Assembly (NCBI GenBank): GCA_964518955.1
Contig: CAZFHS010000004.1
Location: forward strand, 62,001-126,000
From: JBDGYW01 sp964518955
GTDB taxonomy: Bacteria > Gemmatimonadota > Gemmatimonadetes > Gemmatimonadales > GWC2-71-9
Direction of reading: 5' to 3'
Length of the DNA: 64,000 nucleotides
Below are positions 25,954 to 34,737 of the stretch, piece by piece. The notes beneath the pieces are model-generated. The model had not been told where the DNA came from, did no database searches, and worked only from the letters and a program-made list of their open reading frames with translations. Position 1 is the first letter of the stretch. Every line of letters starts with the position of its first letter. The position numbers and the translations under genes are program-made.

Positions 25954-26556
25954 ATGTTCGAGAACAAGGTCAAAGCGATCATCGAGCCTGACGCCGACAA
26001 TCCGGAGCACAAACTACTCCTTTCGCCCGCGGTCGGCCTCTTCAGACCAAATCTGCCAAAGGGAGCATACGTAACGCCCGACTTGAAGATCGGGACGCTA
26101 AACCTGTTGCAGCAGTTTTCCGATTTGGTGGTGCCCAAGGGTGCGAGAGGAGCCGTACTCGAGCAACTCATAGATGACGGCGTCAACAAGGTTCAGTATC
26201 GGACACCTTTGTTGCGGATAGGTGTCGCTGCCCTCGAGCAGTCAGAGGCGTCGGAGGGAGGAGTGGGAGATTCCGACGAATCAGTGAACGGCGATGCCGG
26301 CGAGTTGACGGTAAAATCCCCCACTGACGGGATCTTCTATCGTAAGCCAGATCCGGAATCACCGCCGTACGTGGCCGTGGGTGATGTAATCGACCAGGGA
26401 GCGCAACTCGGCCTGGTCGAAGTGATGAAGTGCTTCAATCAGATTCGGCTTCAAGAGGATGCGGCACCCGGCCGATGTGAGGTTGTCGCCATTCCAGTGG
26501 ACGACGGAAGCGAGGTCAAGCTGGGGCAGGCGTTGTTCGTTCTGAAAGCGGTCTAG
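25954..26556 (+). CDS. Biotin carboxyl carrier protein with two biotinyl-like domains
   Basis: 200 residues. The C-terminal domain (about 115-200) is a biotinyl fold, with the modified Lys in EVMKCFNQI; the usual motif is (E/A)AMKM, so flanking residues are altered. Residues about 18-90 look like a second hammerhead domain, where the equivalent hairpin reads IGTLNLLQQF and lacks Lys. An acidic linker (SEGGVGDSDESVNGDAGE) joins them. It starts three bases after the carboxyltransferase gene. Confidence 0.83.
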   Translation: MFENKVKAIIEPDADNPEHKLLLSPAVGLFRPNLPKGAYVTPDLKIGTLNLLQQFSDLVVPKGARGAVLEQLIDDGVNKVQYRTPLLRIGVAALEQSEASEGGVGDSDESVNGDAGELTVKSPTDGIFYRKPDPESPPYVAVGDVIDQGAQLGLVEVMKCFNQIRLQEDAAPGRCEVVAIPVDDGSEVKLGQALFVLKAV

Positions 26557-27035
26557 CCTTCACCGGAGATTGCTGCATCTGCCTCGCGCAGCACACGCTT
26601 CAGTTCTTCGGCGTTGCTGGCGTGTTTCTTCTTCGATAGCTTCTCGAGTGCCTTCTCGAGTGTCCACCATTTGGGTTTGCGCCCATCCTCGCGCAACACT
26701 TTGTCCACTACTACTTCCAGTAGGTAGGCAGTCACCAATTCGCGAGTGCCTCGCTTTGGTCGTTCATACCAGAACGAGGTGAGCGTAGCTGGGGAGACTT
26801 TGCCCAACACACCCGCTTCTTCTTTGGCTTCCCGCGCGGCCGAGTTCCATGGATCTTCGCCCTTCTCGACTCTGCCTTTGGGAAAGATCCGCCGGCCGGA
26901 GCTCGACTTGATGAAGCAATACTCGACTCCGGAAGAACCATTGCGGTAACAGATGGCCGCCACCTGATCGCCGGGGCCGGGAACGGATGATGTCTCTATG
27001 TCTGTCAGATTCCCCTCCAAATGATTTCCGGGCAC
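26553..27035 (-). CDS. Nudix hydrolase
   Basis: 160 residues. A complete Nudix box, G-x5-E-x7-REAKEEAGV (from GRVEKGE), sits at about 54-76, so it should cleave a nucleoside diphosphate linked to another group. Surrounding sequence (RRIFPKGRVEKGEDPWNSAA) and the basic C-terminal helix resemble diadenosine- or diphosphoinositol-polyphosphate type members, but substrate is not certain. It is convergent with the biotinyl-protein gene, the two ends overlapping by four bases. Confidence 0.9.
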   Translation of the reverse strand: MPGNHLEGNLTDIETSSVPGPGDQVAAICYRNGSSGVEYCFIKSSSGRRIFPKGRVEKGEDPWNSAAREAKEEAGVLGKVSPATLTSFWYERPKRGTRELVTAYLLEVVVDKVLREDGRKPKWWTLEKALEKLSKKKHASNAEELKRVLREADAAISGEG

Positions 27036-27151
27036 GAGCCAACGATGAAACTAGCTGGAGCTGGCACGTTCTGGTACAGGGGCGCAACTGATTACTCTTC
27101 ATCTTGCTGCTGGCAGCTATCAACACGACCGCACCTAGGAGACGATTCGCA

Positions 27152-27844
27152 ATGGCTCAAACCAGCCTGCTCGTAGTCGACAACGCTCTAGATCACGAGC
27201 TGTACCGGCCCGTGGAACACTGGCGTAACATGATTGGTTTCACTCCTGATTCCGTGCATTTGCCGAGCGGTGGCCTCCTACCGAATGCTGACCGGTACAG
27301 CCACATCATACTCACCGGCTGTGAGGGGAGCATCAATGAAATGCCGGGATGGGCTCAGGATGAGGCGGTCTGGCTACGGGAAGCGATCGATGCAGGCGCC
27401 GCTGTATTGGGATCGTGCTGGGGTCATCAGCTCATTGCCGTAGCGCTAGCAGGCCCCGAAGCAGTCAGGCGCGCGGCTGCACCCGAATTCGGGTGGGTGG
27501 AGTTACAGGTAACAGACGACGGGGGCCTGTTACCGCGCGCGTTGCTCCAGACCTTCACATCGCATTTCGATGAGGTGGTGCGCGACTGCCATCCAGAAAT
27601 GCGCGTTATAGCTACAGGTGCCAACTGCGAGGTCCAGGCCGCAAAGTGGGGAGATCGGCCCGTGTGGGGAATTCAACCTCATCCGGAGATTGCACCGGAT
27701 ACAGGTAGAGAGTTTCTGACCAGGGCTCTCGACAAGTGGCCTGATTCGACCGACCAGCTACGTGCAGCTCTCGATGCCCCGGTGCTCGACTCCAGGGCGG
27801 GCACACCGATAGCCAGACGTTTCCTAGAGATTCCGTCCGGGTAA
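27152..27844 (+). CDS. Class I glutamine amidotransferase-like protein
   Basis: 230 residues. GATase1 fold with nucleophile Cys in GSCWGHQL and the His-Glu pair in GIQPHPE, so the triad is complete. It resembles free-standing GMP-synthase-like amidotransferases (YfeJ/GuaA-like) rather than a biosynthetic subunit; the acceptor is unknown. ATG 27152 is chosen for AGGAGA nine bases upstream. It seems monocistronic. Confidence 0.85.
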   Translation: MAQTSLLVVDNALDHELYRPVEHWRNMIGFTPDSVHLPSGGLLPNADRYSHIILTGCEGSINEMPGWAQDEAVWLREAIDAGAAVLGSCWGHQLIAVALAGPEAVRRAAAPEFGWVELQVTDDGGLLPRALLQTFTSHFDEVVRDCHPEMRVIATGANCEVQAAKWGDRPVWGIQPHPEIAPDTGREFLTRALDKWPDSTDQLRAALDAPVLDSRAGTPIARRFLEIPSG

Positions 27845-28031
27845 CCCATCAAAGTCTAAGCGGGCAGCAAGTACCGCCCGTAGCGCATCAGCCGTGGGCC
27901 CGCTGGGCGAATTGTAATCGTAACGACCTGGCCGAATCCGAGCCCCGGCTGCCTGTGAGCCAAACCAGCGCGACTCCAAAGCTGGACACCACTCGCCCTC
28001 ACCGCGATAATAAACGCGGGAGGACCAAGCA

Positions 28032-28493
28032 TTGAAGACTGAACGACCTATACCCATTTGGACCGAGAGCTTCCCAGGGATCTTCAGGGTCTGGCTCGGC
28101 ACCGCCAACCTCGACGACGAGGACCAGCAGGAACTCGAAGAGTGTGTTCTCGATGCCCTCAAGGTGGTCACCGACATCACCGAACGGTTCAAAGGCGACT
28201 CGCCGAAGAAGGGCCAGATGTTCGAACGGCTCGGTAACAGATATTACTTCTTCAGGGATTTGTTGGACCCCGGCGCGACGATTCCGAATGTCAGATATGG
28301 GAATCCCTTTGCTTTTGTCGATCTCGAACCCGCCGATCGATGGCGTGTGTCGGTCCTCTACGAGGGTCTTGGCGCCGGAACGAAGCGGAAGCAGGTGCTC
28401 GACACCATCATCGGCATGGTCAAGGAAAAGACGAGAGTGAGATTTGGCCTCGAGCCCGTTCGTCTCGCCCACTTGTCCGAAGAAGCGACGTAA
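28032..28493 (+). CDS. Protein of unknown function, 153 residues, TTG start
   Basis: Unrecognised soluble protein. Mixed alpha/beta prediction: an acidic N-terminal helix (DDEDQQELEECVLDAL), an aromatic stretch (GNRYYFFRDLL), and a basic region (GAGTKRKQVLD) before the C-terminal helix. TTG at 28032 with GGGAGG ahead is the only well-placed start; no ATG fits until far inside. Both codon-like composition and the Shine-Dalgarno site support a real gene. It lies between a GATase and a PadR gene with its own upstream gap. Confidence 0.6.
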   Translation: MKTERPIPIWTESFPGIFRVWLGTANLDDEDQQELEECVLDALKVVTDITERFKGDSPKKGQMFERLGNRYYFFRDLLDPGATIPNVRYGNPFAFVDLEPADRWRVSVLYEGLGAGTKRKQVLDTIIGMVKEKTRVRFGLEPVRLAHLSEEAT

Positions 28494-28527
28494 CAAACCA
28501 CACCTTCCGCTCTCTGCACTTGCACAT

Positions 28528-28560
28528 CTAGCTATGTAGAGATGGACTTACGTAGACTAG
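28528..28560 (+). promoter_or_regulatory. Imperfect inverted repeat upstream of PadR gene
   Basis: Arms CTAGCTATGTA (28528-28538) and the inverted TACGTAGACTAG (28549-28560) match apart from one substitution and one gap. It ends 39 bases before the PadR ATG, the right place for an autoregulatory operator. No convincing -35/-10 pair is visible. Confidence 0.3.
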
Positions 28561-28599
28561 GCACACACCTGGAGCTCAACCCTGAGCAACGCAATTCGC

Positions 28600-28893
28600 A
28601 TGACGTACGCGACAGCACTAGTCCTTCAGGCATTGGACGGTGGACACAGGCATGGATTCGACATCATCGATGCGACCAGTCTGCTAAGTGGAACGGTATA
28701 CCCACTGCTGCGGCGGCTCGAAGAGGCCGGCATCGTCAGATCCAGATGGGAAAACATCTCAATCGCCCGTTCGAGCAACCGGCCCCCTCGTAAATACTAC
28801 GAGCTCACCAAACCCGCGAGCGAGCTAGTGTCGAGAGCGAAGGAGCGGTTCCCAAGTCTGGTTGCTGGGATCCTTGGACCTACAGCGCAGTAG
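28600..28893 (+). CDS. PadR-family regulator, C-terminus replaced by a deletion scar
   Basis: 97 residues. PadR winged helix: MTYATALVLQALDGGHRHGFDII, then GTVYPLLRRLEEAGIV and KYYELT. The last eight or so residues (GILGPTAQ) are read out of frame through DNA that encodes the end of an ADOP permease (see 28869-28988). So the authentic C-terminus is lost or shortened. A CTG at 28582 with GGAG upstream could add six residues. DNA-binding parts are intact; dimerisation may be changed. Confidence 0.8.
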   Translation: MTYATALVLQALDGGHRHGFDIIDATSLLSGTVYPLLRRLEEAGIVRSRWENISIARSSNRPPRKYYELTKPASELVSRAKERFPSLVAGILGPTAQ

Positions 28894-28988
28894 CTCTATT
28901 GTTGATCGTGGTGTGCCTGCTTGCGGGTTACATCCCAGCGAGGCGGATGACTCGAGTCGACCCTGTAGATGTGGTGAGGGCTGAATAG
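28869..28988 (+). pseudogene. Remnant: last 39 codons of an ADOP/MacB-type permease
   Basis: Translated in the frame two bases off PadR, this stretch reads DPWTYSAVALLLIVVCLLAG, then YIPARRMTRVDPVDVVRAE and TAG. It matches the C-terminal end of the intact permease at 56435-59161 (ASYIPARRATKIDPVEALRAE) and the family generally. About 95 percent of the gene is missing and there is no start. Its first codons overlap the end of the PadR frame, so one deletion joined PadR to the permease tail. Confidence 0.88.
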
Positions 28989-29004
28989 TGGATCGAACGA
29001 CCGC

Positions 29005-29424
29005 CTAGGCCCCACCCAGAGCCTTGTTGACAGCCTCTGCTACCTCGGTCATTGCGAATGGCTTCCTCAAAGTCGTCACCACATCCTTCTCGCGCTCCGC
29101 CAGATCCATGATCTCTTCAAAGGCCGACATGACGATCACTTTGACTTCGGCATATTGATCCCGCATTCGACTCATGAGCTCGACACCGCCCATACGCGGC
29201 ATCATGAGATCGACTATGGCAACGTCAACTTCGTGCGCGTTCAGAACCTCCAGCGCCTCGACACCGTCCCCCGCTTCCAGAATGGAATGTTTCTCAACCT
29301 CTAGAAACCGTTGCAACGCCTCACGAATCGGGACCTCGTCGTCAACAACAAGTATCGTCGCCAATTTGCCACCCGGTTTTGTGGTTGACGTATTCTGCTG
29401 CCGGATCGGAACAGACTCTCTCAA
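29005..29424 (-). CDS. Single-domain response regulator
   Basis: 139 residues, a receiver domain only. Acidic pocket VVDDE near residue 27, phospho-acceptor Asp in AIVDLMMPRMGG, Ser in VMSAFEE and Lys in LRKPF. No output domain, so it may pass phosphate on or bind a partner. It sits downstream of the hybrid histidine kinase on the same strand. Start is uncertain: TTG 29424 or an internal TTG at 29364; the first 20 residues look unstructured. Confidence 0.85.
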   Translation of the reverse strand: MRESVPIRQQNTSTTKPGGKLATILVVDDEVPIREALQRFLEVEKHSILEAGDGVEALEVLNAHEVDVAIVDLMMPRMGGVELMSRMRDQYAEVKVIVMSAFEEIMDLAEREKDVVTTLRKPFAMTEVAEAVNKALGGA

Positions 29425-29575
29425 AACCCACCGGCAAACACGATCATGTGTCGTCGCAAGGCCAAGTTTACCGGAAAGGGCACCGCATGTCTATCCGCAG
29501 TCGCAACGATAGACCGCGCAGCCGAATCTCCTATCAGGTAGTAGTCCTTTGATGCGATGAGGAGCTTCGAGGCAG

Positions 29576-31219
29576 CTATGCGGCCTCCCCTGCTCCTTCT
29601 TCCAACGCGTCGCGCACGGACCATAGCAACTCGGTAACGGTCCAAGGTTTCTGCAGGCATGGCACCTCAGGATCGATTGAACCGCGCTCGAGCATTTCCG
29701 TGGCAGAAAACCCACTCGTCATGAGAAACCGAACCGATGGTTTCCTCTGTCGTACAGCTCGGTACAATTCTGCTCCGCCGAGCCGGGGCATCACCAAATC
29801 TGAGATCACCAAATCGATCTCAGACGGATGCGCGTCGAGCGTTGCTAGTGCTTCCTCTCCGTCCGCAGCGGCAAACACAGAGTACCCCTGTGTCTCCAGC
29901 ACCCGCTTTGCCGCTCGCCTCAGCGCCGTTTCATCCTCCGTCAGAAGGATCGTCGCCGATCCTCTGAGCGCACCGGTTTCGTATGACACGCACCTGCTCG
30001 CCGCATGCGCCACACGACCAACTTCAGGGAAATGTACCCTTACGGCGGTACCGTGCTCCAGCTCACTGTACACATGGACGAACCCGCCATGCTGCTTCAC
30101 CAACCCATAGACCATCGACATTCCTAGGCCCGTTCCGGCATCGGCTGGTTTGGTTGTGAAAAACGGTTCGAAGATCTGCCGCTGGATGTCCTCGTCCATG
30201 CCAGCCCCAGTATCGCTGACCGATACGCATGCGTACTGGCCATGATTGACCCAAGGTCGCGTAGAGCAGTAGGCGTCGTCGAGATATTGTGGCGCGACCT
30301 CCACATGGAGCCGGCCCCCTTTGGGCATCGCATCCCGTGCATTTGTGGCCAGGTTAATGAGTACCTGCTCGATCGCACCCGGATCTCCCTGGATGTAGCC
30401 GACCGACTCATCAATGGACGTTTTTACTACTATGTTGTCAGGCAGTAGTCGTTCCAACATCGCCGTCATGTCGCCAACTAATGACCGTAGGTCGACCTCA
30501 CGAAGCTCCAGGTCGTCATAACGGCTGAAGCCCAGGAGCTTTCTGATCATCGAGGCACCCCTTTTTGCGGACTCCTCGAGGTCATTCAGCTCTTCGCGCG
30601 CACTGACAGCTTCTTCGGGCAGAGCCTGACCAACCAACTCGGCGTTAGTGAGAATGATTGAGAGAAGGTTGTTGAAATCGTGGGCGATGCCCCCTGTGAG
30701 TCGACCAACCGCTTCCATTTTCTGCGCCTGCCTGAGTTGGTCCTCGAGTCGCCGCTGGTGCGTAACATCCTCCGCAATCAACTCGAAGCCTTCGAGCGCG
30801 CCATCCTCGCGGAACACCGGGCGACCGCTGAGGCGCGCTGTGATGCGCTTCCCGTCTCTTCGCCTCCAACGAGCTTCGACACCTTCAATTCGTTCGGCGT
30901 CTTTGTGCGTGCTAATCAACCGATCGCGTTCTTCCGGTCGTTCGTAGATCTCGCTGGGCTTCACGGATAGCAATTCGTCTATCGACTCGTAGCCAAGCAT
31001 TTCCACCAACGCCGGGTTCACGGTGATGAAACGGTCATCGACGCTGGTGACGTAGATGCCATACGCGGCGTTTTTCACAAGAGCACGATGGTCGGCCTGC
31101 CACACCTCTGCGCCGTTAGGCCGGCACTCGAGCGTTGCTTCCAGGCTCGCAACATGCCGCCTGAGTTCCCCTAATTCCGCGACGAGTTGCGATTTGGTCT
31201 TGCTACTGTCGTCGGTCAC
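29576..31219 (-). CDS. Hybrid histidine kinase (PAS-HisKA-HATPase-REC)
   Basis: 547 residues from GTG 31219, which has AAAGG 8 bases upstream; a further 50 codons upstream look non-coding. A short coiled coil, then PAS (YGIYVTSVDDRFITVNPALVEMLGY), phospho-His in GGIAHDFNNLL, HATPase boxes (NLATNARDAM, DTGAGM, GTGLGMSMVYG) and a C-terminal receiver with Asp in VISDLVMPRLGG. No transmembrane helix, so the signal is cytoplasmic. Its own receiver and the neighbour at 29005 suggest a phosphorelay. Confidence 0.9.
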   Translation of the reverse strand: MTDDSSKTKSQLVAELGELRRHVASLEATLECRPNGAEVWQADHRALVKNAAYGIYVTSVDDRFITVNPALVEMLGYESIDELLSVKPSEIYERPEERDRLISTHKDAERIEGVEARWRRRDGKRITARLSGRPVFREDGALEGFELIAEDVTHQRRLEDQLRQAQKMEAVGRLTGGIAHDFNNLLSIILTNAELVGQALPEEAVSAREELNDLEESAKRGASMIRKLLGFSRYDDLELREVDLRSLVGDMTAMLERLLPDNIVVKTSIDESVGYIQGDPGAIEQVLINLATNARDAMPKGGRLHVEVAPQYLDDAYCSTRPWVNHGQYACVSVSDTGAGMDEDIQRQIFEPFFTTKPADAGTGLGMSMVYGLVKQHGGFVHVYSELEHGTAVRVHFPEVGRVAHAASRCVSYETGALRGSATILLTEDETALRRAAKRVLETQGYSVFAAADGEEALATLDAHPSEIDLVISDLVMPRLGGAELYRAVRQRKPSVRFLMTSGFSATEMLERGSIDPEVPCLQKPWTVTELLWSVRDALEEGAGEAA

Positions 31220-31398
31220 GGCACGCGCCTTTCGGGTACTTGCGTAGCGACGAAGCGAAGGGCTCAAACAGCCACATCTGAGCACACCACCCCTCATGGT
31301 GCCAATCTGGCGGGTAGAGCCATTGGCACAAGTGCGTTTTTGGGGCACGAGGGTGCGAAATTGGGACATTTGTCAAAACACGAACCTGGGAGCGATAC

Positions 31399-32586
31399 TT
31401 GGACAGTGCTATGAACCAAATCTTGCAGCTCGAAAACCCGATCATGGAGTACGTATGGGGATCCAAGGTCCACATACCGAAGCTCCTAGGTACACGAGTT
31501 CCCTCCGAAGCTCCACAGGCAGAGCTTTGGATGGGTGCCCACCCGAAAGCACCCTCTGTCGTTGCCGGTCGCACTCTCCTCGAGATCATCGAAACTGATC
31601 CTTCGTCAATGCTTGGTGCGAACGCGGCCGGGAGGTTTCGAGGAAGACTGCCGTTTCTGTTCAAGTTACTAGCTGCCGACACACCACTTTCGATCCAAGC
31701 TCACCCCAACAAGGAACAGGCTGAAGCAGGATTTTCCAGAGAAAACGCGGCCGCCCTGCCCATTGGTGATCCCGCCCGCAGTTACAAAGACGACAATCAC
31801 AAGCCCGAAATACTGTGCGCGTTGACCGAGTTCTGGGCCCTGAATGGCTTTCGGAAGATGCCGACGATTTTGGGGCTTTTCGATGAAGCCGAACTGCACA
31901 CGATTTCCGACGAGCTAGAGTCTCTTCGTCAGACACCAACACGAGACGGACTGAGACCCTTTTTCCGCGCAGTCGTCGAGATCGACGAGTCGAGGAAACA
32001 CTCGCTGCTGTCCGAGTTGCTCGCGAGTGCACACAGGCTCGAGCGAACCCGGCCTGAGTATCGCTGGATTCTGGAGATATCAGAACTCCATCCGGGTGAT
32101 GTTGGAGTGTTGGCCGTTCTGCTACTCAACCTCGTGAAGCTGATGCCAGGCCAGGCAATGTATTGCGCGGCCGGAGACCTCCATGCCTACCTGGACGGAT
32201 TCGCTGTTGAACTGATGGCAAATTCGGACAACGTGCTACGCGGAGGCCTCACATCGAAGCATGTCGACATTCCTGAACTGATGTCGACCCTCACCTTTCA
32301 GGATGGGGACGCCGAGGTGATTGAGCCGCAGGCCGGGGTATATGAGACTCCCGCAGATGAATTCGAATTGTCAGTGCTGAAAGTCAAAGGCAATGATGTT
32401 CGACGGAGGAGTCCAGGCTTCGAGATAATGGTCAACGTGGGTGGTGAGGCGACGGTTTCGGCCCCTGGAGTAGATGGCGCGGTGCCGATCCCGCAGGGCG
32501 GTTCCGTAGCAATACCGGCGACCATTCGAGAGTGTTCGATCGCCGGCGAAGCTACGATCTATGTAGCGGGCGTGCCTCTACCGTAA
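31399..32586 (+). CDS. manA: Mannose-6-phosphate isomerase, class I
   Basis: 395 residues. Interconverts fructose-6-phosphate and mannose-6-phosphate for GDP-mannose and polysaccharide precursors. Zn-site motifs: QAHPNKEQAEAGF and the DNHKPE segment, plus a late GDLHAYLDGFAVELMANSDNVLRGG that carries the third His and catalytic Arg. TTG 31399 has GGGAG six bases ahead; ATG 31411 is the alternative. It is divergent from the histidine kinase and next to the exopolysaccharide operon. Confidence 0.93.
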   Translation: MDSAMNQILQLENPIMEYVWGSKVHIPKLLGTRVPSEAPQAELWMGAHPKAPSVVAGRTLLEIIETDPSSMLGANAAGRFRGRLPFLFKLLAADTPLSIQAHPNKEQAEAGFSRENAAALPIGDPARSYKDDNHKPEILCALTEFWALNGFRKMPTILGLFDEAELHTISDELESLRQTPTRDGLRPFFRAVVEIDESRKHSLLSELLASAHRLERTRPEYRWILEISELHPGDVGVLAVLLLNLVKLMPGQAMYCAAGDLHAYLDGFAVELMANSDNVLRGGLTSKHVDIPELMSTLTFQDGDAEVIEPQAGVYETPADEFELSVLKVKGNDVRRRSPGFEIMVNVGGEATVSAPGVDGAVPIPQGGSVAIPATIRECSIAGEATIYVAGVPLP

Positions 32587-32623
32587 CGCGGGGCCAGATG
32601 TCGGCGGTGTACCCTGAAAGAAG

Positions 32624-34492
32624 TCAGCCCACGCCCGCCAGTTCGACACGGATTTCCTCGCCGGGGCCAACGTTGGCGAGTGGAATACGCACTCCCCATT
32701 CGGTTCGCAGGTGCCGCATCAATGCGCCGCCCTGTCTCGGGATCCAGTCTTCTGCATTGCCCGGGAGAAACACTTCCAGCCAAGCCCCATCGAGGCCTCT
32801 TCCCTCATCAGCACGAATCGTGATCTCCAACTGGCCCTCGGCCATTTCGTCCACCTGCAAATCCGTCTCCCAACGGGCCAACCACCATTCGGCCATCTCG
32901 TTACCTGCGGCGAACCACCAGTCGCCTTGAACTCGGGCGCTGTCTATCACTTCTGCAACGGCCTGAACCCTCGCGCCTTCACCTCCGACCTGAGTCCGGA
33001 GCGAGACAACGGCGAGCGCACCAAGGGCCCTTACCTTTGCCATGCCGGCAAGATATGCATCGCTCAGGCGACGCGACCGCATGGCACCATCTTGCACGTA
33101 TACGTTGTAGTCGTTCTTGATGATCCTTGGCAGCACAACGACCTTGCCGTCGGGGGTGTCGAAAACCTCTGGGCTACCCTGACGTGACTCATTCGAACCC
33201 ACGAGATAGGTTCCACCCGCCCACGTCCAAGCGCGCAACGTCGTTTCGTCAAACAGCTCTTCCGGAGGGCTCAGTCCAAACGCAGGGGAGCCTGCCCAGT
33301 CGGAGAGCTCTCCCTGAGATCGGCTGAGGCGGGCACGTTGATCTATATAGGACCGCCCCTCAACGACCGCGTGATCGGACGAATGACTCCCAATCTCACC
33401 GGCTTCAGCTAGCGAAGCGGCAATGCCCGGATGCTCGAGCGCCATCTGAGACACCACGAAGAAGGTGGCTGGAACGGCTCTTTCACGCGCAACTCTCGCA
33501 AGGCTGGTAGAGTTGGCGAATTGTGACTCCACGTCCTGAGTGAGCAGCAGCGCCGACTGATTTCCATTGGGCCAGGGAGCGATTTCTGCTATCGGGATTC
33601 CCGCTGCCCACCAAACACCGTTTTGGAGCAAGCGTACGATCTGCTCCTCATCCCTCTCACTGGCGCCGTGACCCAACCGGAAGCCAAACCACGCGATTCG
33701 TCCACCCGCACTAGTCTTGCCCAACCAGGCGGCAGCGTCCATCCCTACTGATTCTTCTGCAGGCTCAGCGTTGAGCGACCAGTCGGACCAGTAAAGGCGA
33801 GGCCCCTCCATCGCCATGGCGATTTGTGATTCGTAGCGAATTTCGATCCGCGTTGCAGGACCGGAACCGGCCGACAAGGGAATGCCTGCGGGCACGGTGA
33901 GGTACACCGCATCTCTTCGTTCCAGCGTGTTGAATTCCTCTTGCTCCGTCAGGGTGCCCATAGCATCCCAGCCTTGCCAGGTGCAACTGGAGTCGCGTGC
34001 TCCGACGGCCCATGTGATGAGCAAACCTCCACCCCTCTCCGCGAAGCCCCGCAACGCTTGCACCTCTTCTTCTGCCAGGCAGATGGCCGAAGAGGCCACC
34101 AGCAAGCTGTTTGTCTCCAACGAATCGACAGCCTCCGCCCCTCTTATGCGTGTCACCTCGCCCCCCGCCTCCCGCAGCAGCCCTTCCCATTCATCCTGAA
34201 GTCCCGGGTAGTATGCTGCGTCGTCGAAGAACTGCCCACTCGCTTGCGACTCGTAGAGGGAGGCATCGAAGGCACCTTCACGGTGCGCCGGGATACTCGG
34301 AATCAACGATGGCGAAGCTGCGTGTGGTTCTCGCAGAGCAGCACTGGCTGTCATGCGCTGCACGTCCACATTCTCCCAGAGCACAGCGCCGCCACCAATG
34401 ACCGCCGCACCGATCAGACCAAGTACGAACAGCCCACCCAACCACTGCGGAGCAGATCGTACGCGTGGTACCGGGTCTCTCTTAGGCGGCAT
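32624..34492 (-). CDS. Membrane-anchored polysaccharide deacetylase-like protein with GATase1-like N-domain
   Basis: 622 residues. One N-terminal transmembrane helix (about 18-38), a GATase-like beta/alpha domain about 95-170, and a NodB-like domain at about 315-460: motif 1 is LLLTQDVES (TxDVE, not TxDD), motif 2 is GSHSSDH with both histidines, and motif 3 lacks the usual Arg (AFGLSPPEE). The last 150 residues are beta-rich. DVE-type motif 1 is known in XrtA-linked deacetylases, so activity is possible. Its ATG overlaps the preceding 71-residue gene by 11 bases. By place it corresponds to PgaB of pga systems. Confidence 0.8.
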   Translation of the reverse strand: MPPKRDPVPRVRSAPQWLGGLFVLGLIGAAVIGGGAVLWENVDVQRMTASAALREPHAASPSLIPSIPAHREGAFDASLYESQASGQFFDDAAYYPGLQDEWEGLLREAGGEVTRIRGAEAVDSLETNSLLVASSAICLAEEEVQALRGFAERGGGLLITWAVGARDSSCTWQGWDAMGTLTEQEEFNTLERRDAVYLTVPAGIPLSAGSGPATRIEIRYESQIAMAMEGPRLYWSDWSLNAEPAEESVGMDAAAWLGKTSAGGRIAWFGFRLGHGASERDEEQIVRLLQNGVWWAAGIPIAEIAPWPNGNQSALLLTQDVESQFANSTSLARVARERAVPATFFVVSQMALEHPGIAASLAEAGEIGSHSSDHAVVEGRSYIDQRARLSRSQGELSDWAGSPAFGLSPPEELFDETTLRAWTWAGGTYLVGSNESRQGSPEVFDTPDGKVVVLPRIIKNDYNVYVQDGAMRSRRLSDAYLAGMAKVRALGALAVVSLRTQVGGEGARVQAVAEVIDSARVQGDWWFAAGNEMAEWWLARWETDLQVDEMAEGQLEITIRADEGRGLDGAWLEVFLPGNAEDWIPRQGGALMRHLRTEWGVRIPLANVGPGEEIRVELAGVG

Positions 34493-34697
34493 CTACCGTT
34501 TCCGCTTCTATCTGAGGCGGGCTGTCTGTAGGTGGTTCGTGCAAAACGAAGTAGCGGGCATCTTGCCCTTCGTCTTCGGCCAACCCAGGTTGTCGTGCGA
34601 GCCGGAGTTTGTACGCGACATACGTCGCCACACCGAGCGCGATCGTCACGAGAATCGTGACCACGATGATCGTGATGAGAAGGTCAATAACTGTCAT
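34482..34697 (-). CDS. 71-residue membrane protein of the exopolysaccharide operon
   Basis: One long N-terminal helix (LLITIIVVTILVTIALGVATY) followed by an acidic cytoplasmic or periplasmic tail. AAGGAG sits 10 bases before the ATG. Lying between the GT2 synthase and the deacetylase genes, it occupies the place of PgaD, the small partner of PgaC, though PgaD has two helices and about 140 residues. No sequence similarity to PgaD is claimed. Confidence 0.75.
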   Translation of the reverse strand: MTVIDLLITIIVVTILVTIALGVATYVAYKLRLARQPGLAEDEGQDARYFVLHEPPTDSPPQIEAETVDAA

Positions 34698-34737
34698 CAG
34701 AGCCGTTCTCCTTGAGCGTCAATTGGTGCGTCACGAG

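Noticed and set aside
31220..31369. 50-codon N-terminal extension of the hybrid histidine kinase
   Set aside because: Composition is unlike protein, and GTG 31219 has a proper ribosome-binding site.
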